Of a stretch of 14,303 nt of DNA, positions 1-7,424 are shown piece by piece. Origin of the DNA: Lachnospiraceae bacterium UBA3401 (GTDB taxonomy: Bacteria; Bacillota; Clostridia; Lachnospirales; Lachnospiraceae). The position numbers were made by a program, and so were the translations under genes. The stretch covers positions 1 through 14,303 of the forward strand of contig DEPD01000043.1 in NCBI GenBank assembly GCA_002358575.1, read 5' to 3'. Below the pieces are notes generated by a model that did no database searches, was not told the DNA's origin, and saw nothing but the letters and a program-made list of their open reading frames with translations. Numbering within the stretch: position 1 is the first letter of the stretch; each line of letters begins with the position of its first letter.

Positions 1-91
1 CACTTATTTTCCTGCAATTCCATATGGGCACTTAAAGGAAGATTTGTCAATAAAGTTTAGGAGTGTCCAGAGAAAGATTGGAGGTTTTTGT

Positions 92-625
92 ATGAATACA
101 GAAATAAAAAGAGTAAAAAGAGAACTACAATGTAAAGGGACGATTATAAATTATTACAAAGATACTGTAATCCTGCCAGATGGCAAAACAGAACAGTATG
201 ATTTTATAGGGCATAATGGTGCTGCAGCGGCAGTTGGTGTGCTGAATGATGGTAGGATTGTGATGGTCAGACAATATCGCAACGCCTTGGATAGATTTAC
301 ATTGGAGATACCTGCTGGCGGGTTGAATCCCGAGGAGCCGACAATTGATGCGGCGGCGAGAGAATTGGAAGAGGAGACGGGCTATCGGTGCCAAAAGATT
401 GAGAAGTTACTTACAATTCGTACAACAATAGCATTTTGCAATGAGAAGATTGATATATATGTGGCTACAGACCTGCAAAAAACGACACAGCATCTCGATG
501 AAGATGAATTTGTAAATGTAGAAATTTATACGATTGAGGAACTTGAACAAATGATCTATGATGGGACGATTGAAGATGCGAAAACAATCGCAGCAATTTT
601 GGCATATAAAAATAAAGAACAGTAA
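92..625 (+). CDS. nudF: NUDIX hydrolase, probable ADP-ribose pyrophosphatase
   Basis: Likely hydrolyses ADP-ribose to AMP and ribose 5-phosphate in the cytoplasm, clearing a reactive NAD breakdown product. The 177-residue protein carries a canonical NUDIX box at about residues 76-98, G-x5-E-x7-REL-x-EE-x-GY, preceded by the PAGG segment typical of ADP-ribose pyrophosphatases. ATG at 92 is chosen because GGAGG sits at 80-84, seven bases upstream. The same frame stays open back to base 2, so a longer N-terminus is possible, but the box alignment and ribosome site favour 92. It is followed 49 bases later by the SpoIIM-like gene, matching the nudF/spoIIM/xerD neighbourhood of Bacillus. Family call is firm; the exact substrate is inferred from family resemblance. 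Confidence 0.88.
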   Translation: MNTEIKRVKRELQCKGTIINYYKDTVILPDGKTEQYDFIGHNGAAAAVGVLNDGRIVMVRQYRNALDRFTLEIPAGGLNPEEPTIDAAARELEEETGYRCQKIEKLLTIRTTIAFCNEKIDIYVATDLQKTTQHLDEDEFVNVEIYTIEELEQMIYDGTIEDAKTIAAILAYKNKEQ

Positions 626-674
626 ACTTTCATAAAGTGACAGAGTAGTCCATATATTAAAGTAAGGAGTAACT

Positions 675-1373
675 GTGTGGGTGAAATGTTGGATGAACAA
701 GTTTGATGTGGAAGAACAGACGGAGGAGCAAGCTGTATGCAGTGTTGAACAGGACAGGGACACATATATTGATTATAGAAAGCTGCATTATAAAAATACG
801 ATGCTTGATAACAGGGTACTTGTATTTCTTACAGGGTTTTGTATAGGCATGGTATTTTTTTATTTATCGGGTGGGCAGAATACAGGAGGCAAAAGTCTAT
901 TGGATAGAGAACATCTGTTGTTATTGCAGAGTTTTGAAGTTAATCAGTCAGAATTTTTAATGTATACCTTAGGACTTCGCGTAAAACAACTTCTTTTTAT
1001 GGTAATTTGTGTTTTGAGTAGTATTGGCGGCTTGCTGGCATATTCCATTATGGGCTGGTGTGGATTTGAAGTTGGGCTGCTGATTTTTTCATTGGTATAT
1101 CAGTATGGGGTAAAAGGGATTTTCTTGACATTCTCAATGTTTTTGCCGCATGGTATTTTTTACTGTATGGTCTTTTTGATTGTGTTTCGGAAGTACTGGT
1201 CAAGTAACACAAAATGTTGTCATAATGAGGAGACCATAAAAAATAAAAAGTTCCATCAAAGAATGGAGAACGTCAAAGCAATTTTGTTGGTCTTGTTGAT
1301 TTTTGGCGTTGGTATATTGTGTGAAATCTATATAAATCCCGAGATTATGCGGAAAATGGCATTGTTTTTCTAA
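675..1373 (+). CDS. spoIIM: SpoIIM-like stage II sporulation membrane protein
   Basis: A 232-residue integral membrane protein of the SpoIIM family. In Bacillus, SpoIIM forms the DMP complex with SpoIID and SpoIIP that remodels septal peptidoglycan during forespore engulfment. About 40 polar residues precede hydrophobic segments near 47-64, 105-125, 131-145, 147-171 and 202-220. The PHGIFY segment (158-163) and the C-terminal EIYINPE (217-223) match the conserved SpoIIM PHG motif and its late acidic/proline end. GTG at 675 is preferred because AAGGAG lies at 664-669; an in-frame ATG at 693 is the alternative. It lies between a NUDIX gene and xerD, as in Bacillus. The N-terminus and TM1-TM2 loop are divergent, so a paralogue rather than the sporulation protein itself cannot be excluded. 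Confidence 0.78.
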   Translation: MWVKCWMNKFDVEEQTEEQAVCSVEQDRDTYIDYRKLHYKNTMLDNRVLVFLTGFCIGMVFFYLSGGQNTGGKSLLDREHLLLLQSFEVNQSEFLMYTLGLRVKQLLFMVICVLSSIGGLLAYSIMGWCGFEVGLLIFSLVYQYGVKGIFLTFSMFLPHGIFYCMVFLIVFRKYWSSNTKCCHNEETIKNKKFHQRMENVKAILLVLLIFGVGILCEIYINPEIMRKMALFF

Positions 1374-1436
1374 TGAATAAACAATTGTAAAAATAGGAAT
1401 AATAGGTACAATTTACAACTAAAAATAAAGTTATTT

Positions 1437-1506
1437 GAAAATTTTTAAAAAATTTTTTAAATTTTCTGAAAAAACATTTGATTTTATGTAAAATTCAATA
1501 TATAAT
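1437..1506 (+). promoter_or_regulatory. xerD promoter with AT-rich upstream tract
   Basis: A good vegetative promoter: TTGATT at 1478-1483, a 17-base spacer, and a perfect TATAAT at 1501-1506. Immediately upstream, 1437-1466 is an almost pure A/T palindrome (GAAAATTT ... AAATTTTC with A6T6 in the middle). It could act as an UP element or bent DNA, or as a weak hairpin ending the spoIIM transcript. It separates xerD transcription from the two genes before it. Confidence 0.7.
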
Positions 1507-1558
1507 AGAAGCAGGCATAAGGGGTAAATTAAATCTTTTAGGAGGTTTTTCAAAATTT

Positions 1559-2443
1559 ATGGAAAAAGAAATTAATAATTTTATTTCTTATTTACATAAT
1601 ATAAAGAAAACTTCTAATAATACTGAATTATCGTACAAAAGGGATTTAGGCAAGCTGCGCCAGTATTTAGAAGAAAAAGGTATCAAAGATGTGAATGGCA
1701 TCACATCAGAGAACCTGAAATCCTATATTGTGTATTTAGGTGACAATCATTTTGCGGCTGCAACCATATCCAGAAACGTCGCTTCTATAAAGGCTTTCTT
1801 TCATTATCTGTGCAAGGAGGGCATACTAGAAAAAGATGTGTCTGATGGGTTGAAAGCGCCGAAGATTGAGAAAAAGATGCCTGAGATTTTAACTCCAGAG
1901 GAAGTTATTTGGCTTCTGGAACAGCCAAAGGGAGATACTCCCAAGGAAATTCGCGATAAGGCAATGTTGGAGCTTTTATACGCGACAGGAATCCGCGTTA
2001 CGGAACTGATTACCCTAAAGGTTTCCGATGTGAATATGCAGATGGGTTTTATTATCTGTAGAGATGCCAGCAGAGAGAGAGTGATTCCGTTCGGAGCTGC
2101 TGCAAAAAAAGCAATGACAAATTATCTGGAGAAAGCGCGTGATGTAATGCTTTTTGATTTGCATTCGGACATCCTGTTTGTGAATTGTTCGGGACAGCCC
2201 ATGAGCAGACAGGGATTTTGGAAGTTAATCAAATATTATGCAAAGAAAGCCGGTATTGTGGCTGACATTACACCACATACACTCCGCCATTCTTTTGCTG
2301 CGCACTTGGTAGAGAATGGTGCAGATTTAAGAAGTGTTCAGGAGATGCTTGGGCATTCCGATATTTCGACGACACAGGTGTATACGAATTTGACACACAA
2401 CCGTATTCGGGAAGTGTACGCAAAAGCGCATCCAAGAGGGTAA
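1559..2443 (+). CDS. xerD: XerD-type site-specific tyrosine recombinase
   Basis: A 294-residue tyrosine recombinase, the usual XerC/XerD length; XerD with XerC resolves chromosome dimers at dif during division. The N-terminal SAM-like core-binding domain covers about residues 1-100, the catalytic domain about 110-294. Active-site residues visible are R146 (GIRVTEL), H240 and R243 (HTLRH), H266 (LGHSD) and nucleophile Y275 (TTQVYT); the H-R-H-Y spacings of 3, 23 and 9 equal those of E. coli XerD. The beta-hairpin lysine (K172 in E. coli, in GKGNKER) is absent: the segment reads CRDASRER, with no lysine from 155 to 182. ATG at 1559 follows AGGAGG at 1540-1545 with a long 13-base gap. Its position after nudF and spoIIM supports a housekeeping rather than phage integrase. 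Confidence 0.88.
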   Translation: MEKEINNFISYLHNIKKTSNNTELSYKRDLGKLRQYLEEKGIKDVNGITSENLKSYIVYLGDNHFAAATISRNVASIKAFFHYLCKEGILEKDVSDGLKAPKIEKKMPEILTPEEVIWLLEQPKGDTPKEIRDKAMLELLYATGIRVTELITLKVSDVNMQMGFIICRDASRERVIPFGAAAKKAMTNYLEKARDVMLFDLHSDILFVNCSGQPMSRQGFWKLIKYYAKKAGIVADITPHTLRHSFAAHLVENGADLRSVQEMLGHSDISTTQVYTNLTHNRIREVYAKAHPRG

Positions 2444-2453
2444 GACGGCATTG

Positions 2454-2494
2454 AAAAATCCACTCTTTCAAAGATTGAAAAGAGTGGATTTTTT
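2454..2494. terminator. Two-way intrinsic terminator between xerD and DAHP synthase
   Basis: AAAAATCCACTCTTT at 2454-2468 is perfectly complementary to 2479-2493. The stem has a T-run at its right foot and an A-run at its left foot, so it can stop transcription on either strand. It serves the convergent xerD (+) and DAHP synthase (-) genes. Confidence 0.9.
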
Positions 2495-2524
2495 ATGCAC
2501 ACGATTCTTTCTTACTCCATTCTC

Positions 2525-3553
2525 TTAAATAAAATCTGCAATTCTATAAATTAAATCTTCCGTGTCTTTCCAGCCAAGACAAGGGTCTGTGATAGATTTT
2601 CCATAAATATGTTCTCCAATCTTTTGGCACCCTTCCTTAATGTAGCTTTCGACCATAACACCTTTCACTAGATTTGCCAGATCGTCGTTTGTGCGACGGG
2701 AGTGCATAATTTCGTGGACAATGCGAATTTGTTCCTTAAATTGTTTGTTGGAATTACTATGGTTCGCATCGACGATACATGCCCGATTTACAAGGTCACG
2801 CTCGTTGTATTTTTCTAATAGAAACATGAGATCTTCATAGTGGTAATTTGGTATATTGTTGCCGTGTTTGTTGACCGCACCGCGCAAAATAGTGTGTGCG
2901 AGTGGGTTTCCAGTGGTGTTGACTTCCCAGCCGCGATAAATAAAAGGATGTGGATGCTGTGCGGCATACACAGAGTTGAGCATCACGCTCAAGTCGCCAC
3001 TTGTCGGATTTTTCATTCCAGCGGGCACATCAAAACCACTGACAACAAGCCGATGCTGCTGGTCCTCCACAGAACGGGCGCCAATTGCTACATAAGAAAG
3101 AATATCAGATACATAACCCCAATTTTCGGGATAGAGCATCTCGTCTGCGGCGGTGAGTCCAGACTCGCTCATAACGCGCAGTTGCATTTTTCTCATCGCG
3201 ATAATGCCTTTGAGAAAGTCGGTCCCTTTTTCAGGATCAGGCTGGTGTACGATACCTTTGTAGCCATCACCAGTTGTCCGTGGCTTATTGGTGTATATTC
3301 GCGGAATAAGGATTAGCTTATCATTAACCTTGTCATTGACTTTTGCAAGTCTTGATACATATTCGCATACAGCATCCTCGTTGTCGGCAGAACAAGGACC
3401 TATAATCACCAAAAATTTGTCTGATTTGCCAGTAAAGACATTACTAATTTCCTGGTCTCTCTTTTTCTTTAATGCCTGCATCACATCAGGAACAGGATAT
3501 TCTTCTCGAATTTGGTCAGGCGTTGGCAGTTTCTTTATAAACTCAAAACTCAT
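2525..3553 (-). CDS. aroF: Class I 3-deoxy-7-phosphoheptulonate (DAHP) synthase
   Basis: Condenses phosphoenolpyruvate and erythrose 4-phosphate to DAHP, the first step of the shikimate pathway to aromatic amino acids. The 342-residue protein is of the AroF/G/H type. Visible motifs are GPCSADNEDAV (C54), PRIYTNKPRTTGDGYKG (84-100), GARSVEDQQHR (158-168), GMKNPTSGD (179-187), DANHSNSNK (H265), GVMVESYI (E302) and SITDPCLGW (D323). C54, H265, E302 and D323 correspond to the four metal ligands of the E. coli enzymes. ATG at 3553 has AAAGGGG eight bases upstream. It lies 32 bases downstream of the flippase gene on the same strand, with no terminator between, so the two are probably co-transcribed. 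Which aromatic amino acid inhibits it cannot be read here; the symbol is generic. Confidence 0.93.
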   Translation of the reverse strand: MSFEFIKKLPTPDQIREEYPVPDVMQALKKKRDQEISNVFTGKSDKFLVIIGPCSADNEDAVCEYVSRLAKVNDKVNDKLILIPRIYTNKPRTTGDGYKGIVHQPDPEKGTDFLKGIIAMRKMQLRVMSESGLTAADEMLYPENWGYVSDILSYVAIGARSVEDQQHRLVVSGFDVPAGMKNPTSGDLSVMLNSVYAAQHPHPFIYRGWEVNTTGNPLAHTILRGAVNKHGNNIPNYHYEDLMFLLEKYNERDLVNRACIVDANHSNSNKQFKEQIRIVHEIMHSRRTNDDLANLVKGVMVESYIKEGCQKIGEHIYGKSITDPCLGWKDTEDLIYRIADFI

Positions 3554-3585
3554 TTGTTAAACCCCTTTCGTAAAACAATAAAACG

Positions 3586-4953
3586 CTATTTTTTATCATA
3601 TAACATGTAGCGTCGTAAAGCAAGAATAATTAGAAAATCCAAAAAAATTTGGCTGCAGAGTGTGCCGTAGATATAGCCGGAGAATCCAACTGTAGGAACC
3701 ACAAAAAGTACAAAGGCAAGGCGTAGCAAAATACTAGATACATTGAAAAAAAAAGTGATACCAGTCTTACCAAGCCCGTGAAGAATGCTGCAAAGTGTGC
3801 CTGACATGTACAGAAAAGGACATACAAAGGAGAGCGCGCGAATCTGGCTTGCGGCAATATCACTGCCAAAAAGCATCTCTCCAAGCAAGTCTGCGAACAT
3901 GAAGAAAAACAGGAAACAGCAGACACCGAGCAGAAAACAAAATCCAATGGTCAGATAGATGGTCTTGCGTATTCGCCGGTCATTGCCTTGCGCTTGTGCT
4001 TCTGACACGGAAGGGAGTAGAAGGGAGGCGATAGAGCCGGTAAAAGCGCTTGGAAACATAATTAGCGGAATTGCCATTCCTGAGAAGACGCCGTATAACG
4101 ATAGCGCTGAGGATGGGCTTAAACCGTTGGCAACAAGCTTTTTGGGGAGCTGTATAGTTTCTATGGAGGAGATAAAGCTAATGCAGATTCTATTGAGGCT
4201 GATTGGCAGTGCGAGGGACACGATAGATTTCCCTTTTTGAAAAGAAAGTGCCTTGCGGATGCAAAAGTCTGTTTTATCCTGCCGAATTGCAAGCATAAAG
4301 CAGGAGAATAACGCAGAAGAAAACTCGCCTACAAGCAGTCCTATACAGATAAATGACAGCGAAATATTTAAGCCAGATTCAACAGAAAGACGGCATAAAA
4401 TGTAGACAGTGACTACGCGGCAGGCTTGTTCTATAATCATGGACCATGCCGGAATAGCAGCTTTTTTCTGTCCGTAGAAAAATCCATTGATACACGAATG
4501 GAGCGTAGCGAGAGGAAAAGATAGCGCACAGATGCGCAGCAGAGGAATACAGCGACGCTCACCGATGAGTTGGACTGCGATATAGTCCGCATAGTGAAAA
4601 ATAAGATACGCCATAGTTCCAGAGAGCATAGCAGACACTATAATTCCAGTAAAAAGAAAACTGTAGGCTTCTGCAGCTTTGTCTTTTTTTACGGCAGCAA
4701 CAAACCGCGTGATAGCATTCTGGATACCAGCGGCACAAACGGCGTGCACAAGCATCATAACAGGACCAATCAGGCCAAAAATCCCAAGGCTTTCTTCATT
4801 AAAGGTTCTTGAGAGAAAAATGCGGTAAAAGAATCCAATCAATTTTGTGATAATGCCTGCGGTAGTGAGGAAAAAGGTACCAGTGACAATGGGATTTTTC
4901 AGATATCTAGGATTGAGATAGCCTCGGAGTTTTTTTGTAGATATGTTTGACAT
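3586..4953 (-). CDS. SpoVB/MurJ-like polysaccharide flippase (MATE/MOP superfamily)
   Basis: A 455-residue membrane protein with about 12-14 hydrophobic segments, the size of SpoVB and related MOP-superfamily flippases that move lipid-linked cell-wall or polysaccharide precursors. Segments typical of the SpoVB branch include the N-terminal GTFFLTTAGIITKLIGFFYR and, mid-protein, IQLPKKLVANGLSPSSALSL followed by YGVFSGMAIPLIMFP and LLLPSVSEAQAQGN. ATG at 4953 has GGAG seven bases upstream. It is the upstream member of a probable two-gene minus-strand unit with DAHP synthase. In a spore-former a cortex-peptidoglycan precursor role is plausible, but there are often several paralogues per genome, so no symbol is given. 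Confidence 0.85.
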   Translation of the reverse strand: MSNISTKKLRGYLNPRYLKNPIVTGTFFLTTAGIITKLIGFFYRIFLSRTFNEESLGIFGLIGPVMMLVHAVCAAGIQNAITRFVAAVKKDKAAEAYSFLFTGIIVSAMLSGTMAYLIFHYADYIAVQLIGERRCIPLLRICALSFPLATLHSCINGFFYGQKKAAIPAWSMIIEQACRVVTVYILCRLSVESGLNISLSFICIGLLVGEFSSALFSCFMLAIRQDKTDFCIRKALSFQKGKSIVSLALPISLNRICISFISSIETIQLPKKLVANGLSPSSALSLYGVFSGMAIPLIMFPSAFTGSIASLLLPSVSEAQAQGNDRRIRKTIYLTIGFCFLLGVCCFLFFFMFADLLGEMLFGSDIAASQIRALSFVCPFLYMSGTLCSILHGLGKTGITFFFNVSSILLRLAFVLFVVPTVGFSGYIYGTLCSQIFLDFLIILALRRYMLYDKK

Positions 4954-4956
4954 AGG

Positions 4957-4985
4957 GTGACTCCAACATGTTCACTTTCTATAAT
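4957..4985 (+). promoter_or_regulatory. Possible upstream promoter of mnmA
   Basis: GTGACT at 4957-4962, a 17-base spacer and a perfect TATAAT at 4980-4985. It overlaps the ribosome-site region of the divergent flippase gene. It is the weaker of two tandem candidates before mnmA because of its 4/6 -35 box. Confidence 0.4.
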
Positions 4986-5017
4986 GTATGGAAAAATTTT
5001 ATAAATATGTCTCTGCC

Positions 5018-5046
5018 TTGACAGGATTGAGAGGGAGTGTTATTAT
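5018..5046 (+). promoter_or_regulatory. Main candidate promoter of mnmA
   Basis: A perfect TTGACA at 5018-5023, a 17-base spacer and TATTAT (5/6) at 5041-5046. Transcription would start near 5053, leaving a leader of about 20 bases before ATG 5072. This argues against translation starting at the in-frame ATG at 4988, which lies upstream of the promoter. Confidence 0.75.
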
Positions 5047-5071
5047 CCATGAAAGAAAGGCGGGAGTGGCT

Positions 5072-6151
5072 ATGGGAAAAAAAGTAGTAGTTGGCATGTC
5101 GGGTGGAGTAGATTCGTCCGTAGCGGCATATCTTTTAAAAGAGCAAGGATATGATGTCATTGGAGTGACAATGCAAATCTGGCAGGATGAGGAGCAGCAA
5201 GCGGTAGAGGAAAACGGAGGCTGTTGTGGCCTGAGCGCGGTGGATGATGCGAGGCGAGTCGCTGAAAAACTTGAAATTCCTTTTTACGTGCTAAATTTCA
5301 AGAAAGCATTTCGAGACTGCGTAATAAATCCTTTTGTGGAGGAATATTTGCATGGCAGAACGCCAAATCCCTGTATTCTCTGCAACAGACATGTAAAGTG
5401 GGAGGCATTGCTGCGGCGAAGCTTAGAGCTGGGGGCGGATTATATAGCGACGGGGCATTATGCGCGTGTTGCACAACTTGAGAATGGCAGATATGTGGTT
5501 CGTAGTTCAGTCACTGCAAAAAAAGATCAGACGTATGCACTCTATAATCTCACGCAATATCAGCTTGCGCATACGCTGATGCCAGTGGGCGATTATAAAA
5601 AGGATGAGGTTAGAGTCCTTGCCAAACAACTTGATCTTCCTGTGGCAACAAAACCGGACAGTCAGGATATCTGTTTTGTGCCGGACAACAATTATGCGGC
5701 AGTTATTCGTAAAGAGGCAGGGGACCACGTGCCAGCACCAGGGAATTTTGTAACCGCATCGGGAGAAATTCTTGGTCAGCATAAGGGGATTATACACTAC
5801 ACTGTGGGACAGCGCAAAGGGCTAAATCTTGCAATGGGGCACCCTGTTTTTGTGACGGGGATTCGACCGGAAACGAATGAAGTTGTGATAGGGGAAACAG
5901 AGGAAGTATGGACAGATGTGCTGGTGTGTGACGATCTAAACTTTATGGCGGTTGAAGATATCACAGAACCAGTGGAGGTGACAGCCAAGATTCGCTATTC
6001 TCATGCGGGGGAAGCCTGTGTGATTGAGAAACTGTCAGGCGGACAGATTAGGTGTCATTTTAAAAAGCCTGTCAGGGCAGTCACACCCGGACAGGCAGTT
6101 GTGTTTTACGTGAATGATTATGTTTTTGGTGGAGGGACGATTGTGCAGTGA
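5072..6151 (+). CDS. mnmA: tRNA-specific 2-thiouridylase MnmA
   Basis: Adds sulfur to C2 of wobble uridine 34 in tRNA-Lys, -Glu and -Gln, using ATP to adenylate the base and a persulfide donated from a cysteine desulfurase. The 359-residue protein has the N-type ATP pyrophosphatase PP-loop SGGVDSS at 10-16, the first catalytic cysteine in NPCILCN (C104) and the second in DSQDICF (C201), all typical of MnmA, with the C-terminal beta-barrel ending in FGGGTI. ATG at 5072 is chosen over the in-frame 4988 start because GGGAG is at 5062-5066, the strong promoter lies between the two, and MGKKVVVGMSGG is the usual MnmA beginning. It converges on the PHP gene with only 15 bases between stops. Confidence 0.95.
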   Translation: MGKKVVVGMSGGVDSSVAAYLLKEQGYDVIGVTMQIWQDEEQQAVEENGGCCGLSAVDDARRVAEKLEIPFYVLNFKKAFRDCVINPFVEEYLHGRTPNPCILCNRHVKWEALLRRSLELGADYIATGHYARVAQLENGRYVVRSSVTAKKDQTYALYNLTQYQLAHTLMPVGDYKKDEVRVLAKQLDLPVATKPDSQDICFVPDNNYAAVIRKEAGDHVPAPGNFVTASGEILGQHKGIIHYTVGQRKGLNLAMGHPVFVTGIRPETNEVVIGETEEVWTDVLVCDDLNFMAVEDITEPVEVTAKIRYSHAGEACVIEKLSGGQIRCHFKKPVRAVTPGQAVVFYVNDYVFGGGTIVQ

Positions 6152-6166
6152 TTTCAGAACGGTTGC

Positions 6167-6982
6167 TTAGAGTTTCAAATATTCTGGTATACGAGACTGA
6201 AAAACACAATAGTATTTGAAGCCGCAGGTTAACAGAAGTTCGCGTGTTTGCTCGAATTCTTGTGCGATTTCGCTGGGCTTGTGCGCGTCAGAACCAATCG
6301 TAATGATTTCACCGCCTAGTTTCCGATATCGTTTTAGGATATCGATACAGGGATTTGGCTGGCCAAGTCCAGCGCGAAAACCATTTGTATTGACTTCTAT
6401 TCCCTTTTCATTTTCAATAAGGTGAGATAAAATTTTGTCGATGACATCAGCATGTTTTGCGTAAGTGTACTGTTTATTTTTGGTGGGACCATAGCGAACC
6501 ACATAGTCCAGATGGCCATAGACATCAAAATAAGAAAGCGTTTTTATACATTCTAGCACAGATGTAAAGTATTCATGATGTGCATCATCCTCGCTGCGTC
6601 CCTCAAAAAAAGCAGGATAGTAGGGGTCTTTTCGGTTGCATAAGTGCGAGGAACCAATAATAAAATCAAAATCATGTGATTTGACATACATTGCTAGAAG
6701 GCGTTTTAAATGTGGTTGTAAGCCAAGTTCGACGCCGAAACCTACAGCGATTTGACTTTTATACTTTTCACGCAGTTTTAAGAGCTCATATAAATACGAG
6801 TCCGTGTTGAGTTCAAAAATTGCGTCCTCCTCCGGTGCATAGACATAATCAGGGTCATAATGTTCCGTGATGCAAATATGTGTGAGTCCAAGTGCGATAG
6901 CACGCTGTATCACTTCTTCCATGGGAGCATCACTGTCTCCCGAAAAACTTGTGTGCATATGAAAATCGGCTTTGATTGCCAT
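6167..6982 (-). CDS. hisK: PHP-family histidinol-phosphatase
   Basis: Probably dephosphorylates histidinol phosphate to histidinol, the penultimate stage of histidine synthesis, as the HisJ/HisK (YtvP-type) PHP enzymes of Firmicutes do. The 271-residue protein shows the PHP metal motifs in order: DFHMHTSFSGDS (H8, H10), TEHYD (E40, H41), GVELG (E85), SSH (H113), YGHLDYVVRYG (H157) and GSDAH (D232, H234). ATG at 6982 is chosen because AAGGAGG lies at 6991-6997, seven bases upstream; a longer in-frame start at 7048 would place an unlikely leader-like sequence in the protein. No other his genes are in the window, so another phosphoesterase substrate is possible; the symbol is tentative. Confidence 0.82.
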   Translation of the reverse strand: MAIKADFHMHTSFSGDSDAPMEEVIQRAIALGLTHICITEHYDPDYVYAPEEDAIFELNTDSYLYELLKLREKYKSQIAVGFGVELGLQPHLKRLLAMYVKSHDFDFIIGSSHLCNRKDPYYPAFFEGRSEDDAHHEYFTSVLECIKTLSYFDVYGHLDYVVRYGPTKNKQYTYAKHADVIDKILSHLIENEKGIEVNTNGFRAGLGQPNPCIDILKRYRKLGGEIITIGSDAHKPSEIAQEFEQTRELLLTCGFKYYCVFQSRIPEYLKL

Positions 6983-7005
6983 AGGAAGTCCTCCTTTGCC
7001 AAAAT

Positions 7006-7081
7006 CGATTAGGGAAGTTTCATTTTCTCTAATCGCCGTGCTGGGCACCTGTCAGCTTTGCTGACATTTTTCCTCTGGTGC
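7006..7081 (-). promoter_or_regulatory. Hairpin-rich leader of the PHP gene; opposite strand reads as a terminator
   Basis: Three stems lie just upstream of the PHP start: CGATTAG (7006-7012) with CTAATCG (7029-7035); TGTCAGC (7050-7056) with GCTGACA (7060-7066); and GCACC (7045-7049) with GGTGC (7077-7081), which encloses the second. On the plus strand the TGTCAGC hairpin is followed by five T, the form of an intrinsic terminator. It would stop mnmA read-through before gapA. On the minus strand it is part of the PHP leader. Function is inferred. Confidence 0.5.
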
Positions 7082-7113
7082 TCATGTGCATAAAAAAGTC
7101 TATTTCTTATTTT

Positions 7114-7150
7114 ATCACAGATTGCTATAGAATCCTATAAAAAATGTGAT
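7114..7150. repeat. Nested palindrome in the PHP-gapA intergenic region
   Basis: ATCACA at 7114-7119 and TGTGAT at 7145-7150 form the outer arms. TATAG and CTATA around a four-base centre form the inner arms. This could be a DNA operator for a dimeric regulator shared by the divergent genes, or chance in AT-rich DNA. Confidence 0.35.
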
Positions 7151-7216
7151 GAAAAAATATGAAAAATTCTTATCAAAAATTTTACATAACTTTTTAGGAT
7201 TTTTTCAAAATATGTC

Positions 7217-7245
7217 TTGAATTTTATGCCATAATTAGGTAAAAT
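7217..7245 (+). promoter_or_regulatory. gapA promoter candidate and long leader
   Basis: TTGAAT at 7217-7222, a 17-base spacer and TAAAAT at 7240-7245. Transcription from here would give a leader of about 170 bases before gapA. The rest of 7082-7424 is AT-rich with no reading frame of note. An imperfect inverted motif (TTTGTTGA ... TCAAACA, about 7249-7272) just downstream could be a repressor site, but that is weak. Confidence 0.55.
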
Positions 7246-7424
7246 AAATTTGTTGATAAAATTTTGTCAAACATTTTACACAATCTGCCAAAATACGAGA
7301 CTTTTTTTATTATGTCTATGTATAAAAGTTGTAATCAGGTCAGAAACGAAAAGTATCTGTGTGTAATTGGGGGACAAGAGAAAGATGATAAAATAATATT
7401 ATCTATTTTTAGGAGGAAAATAAC

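Noticed and set aside
2..91. Upstream gene end or N-terminal extension of the NUDIX protein
   Set aside because: The frame is open from base 2, but the GGAGG at 80-84 and the family length fit ATG 92. The 90 bases are too few to recognise a preceding gene.
4988..5071. Longer MnmA starting at ATG 4988
   Set aside because: It would begin upstream of the strong TTGACA-17-TATTAT promoter and add 28 residues not seen in the family.
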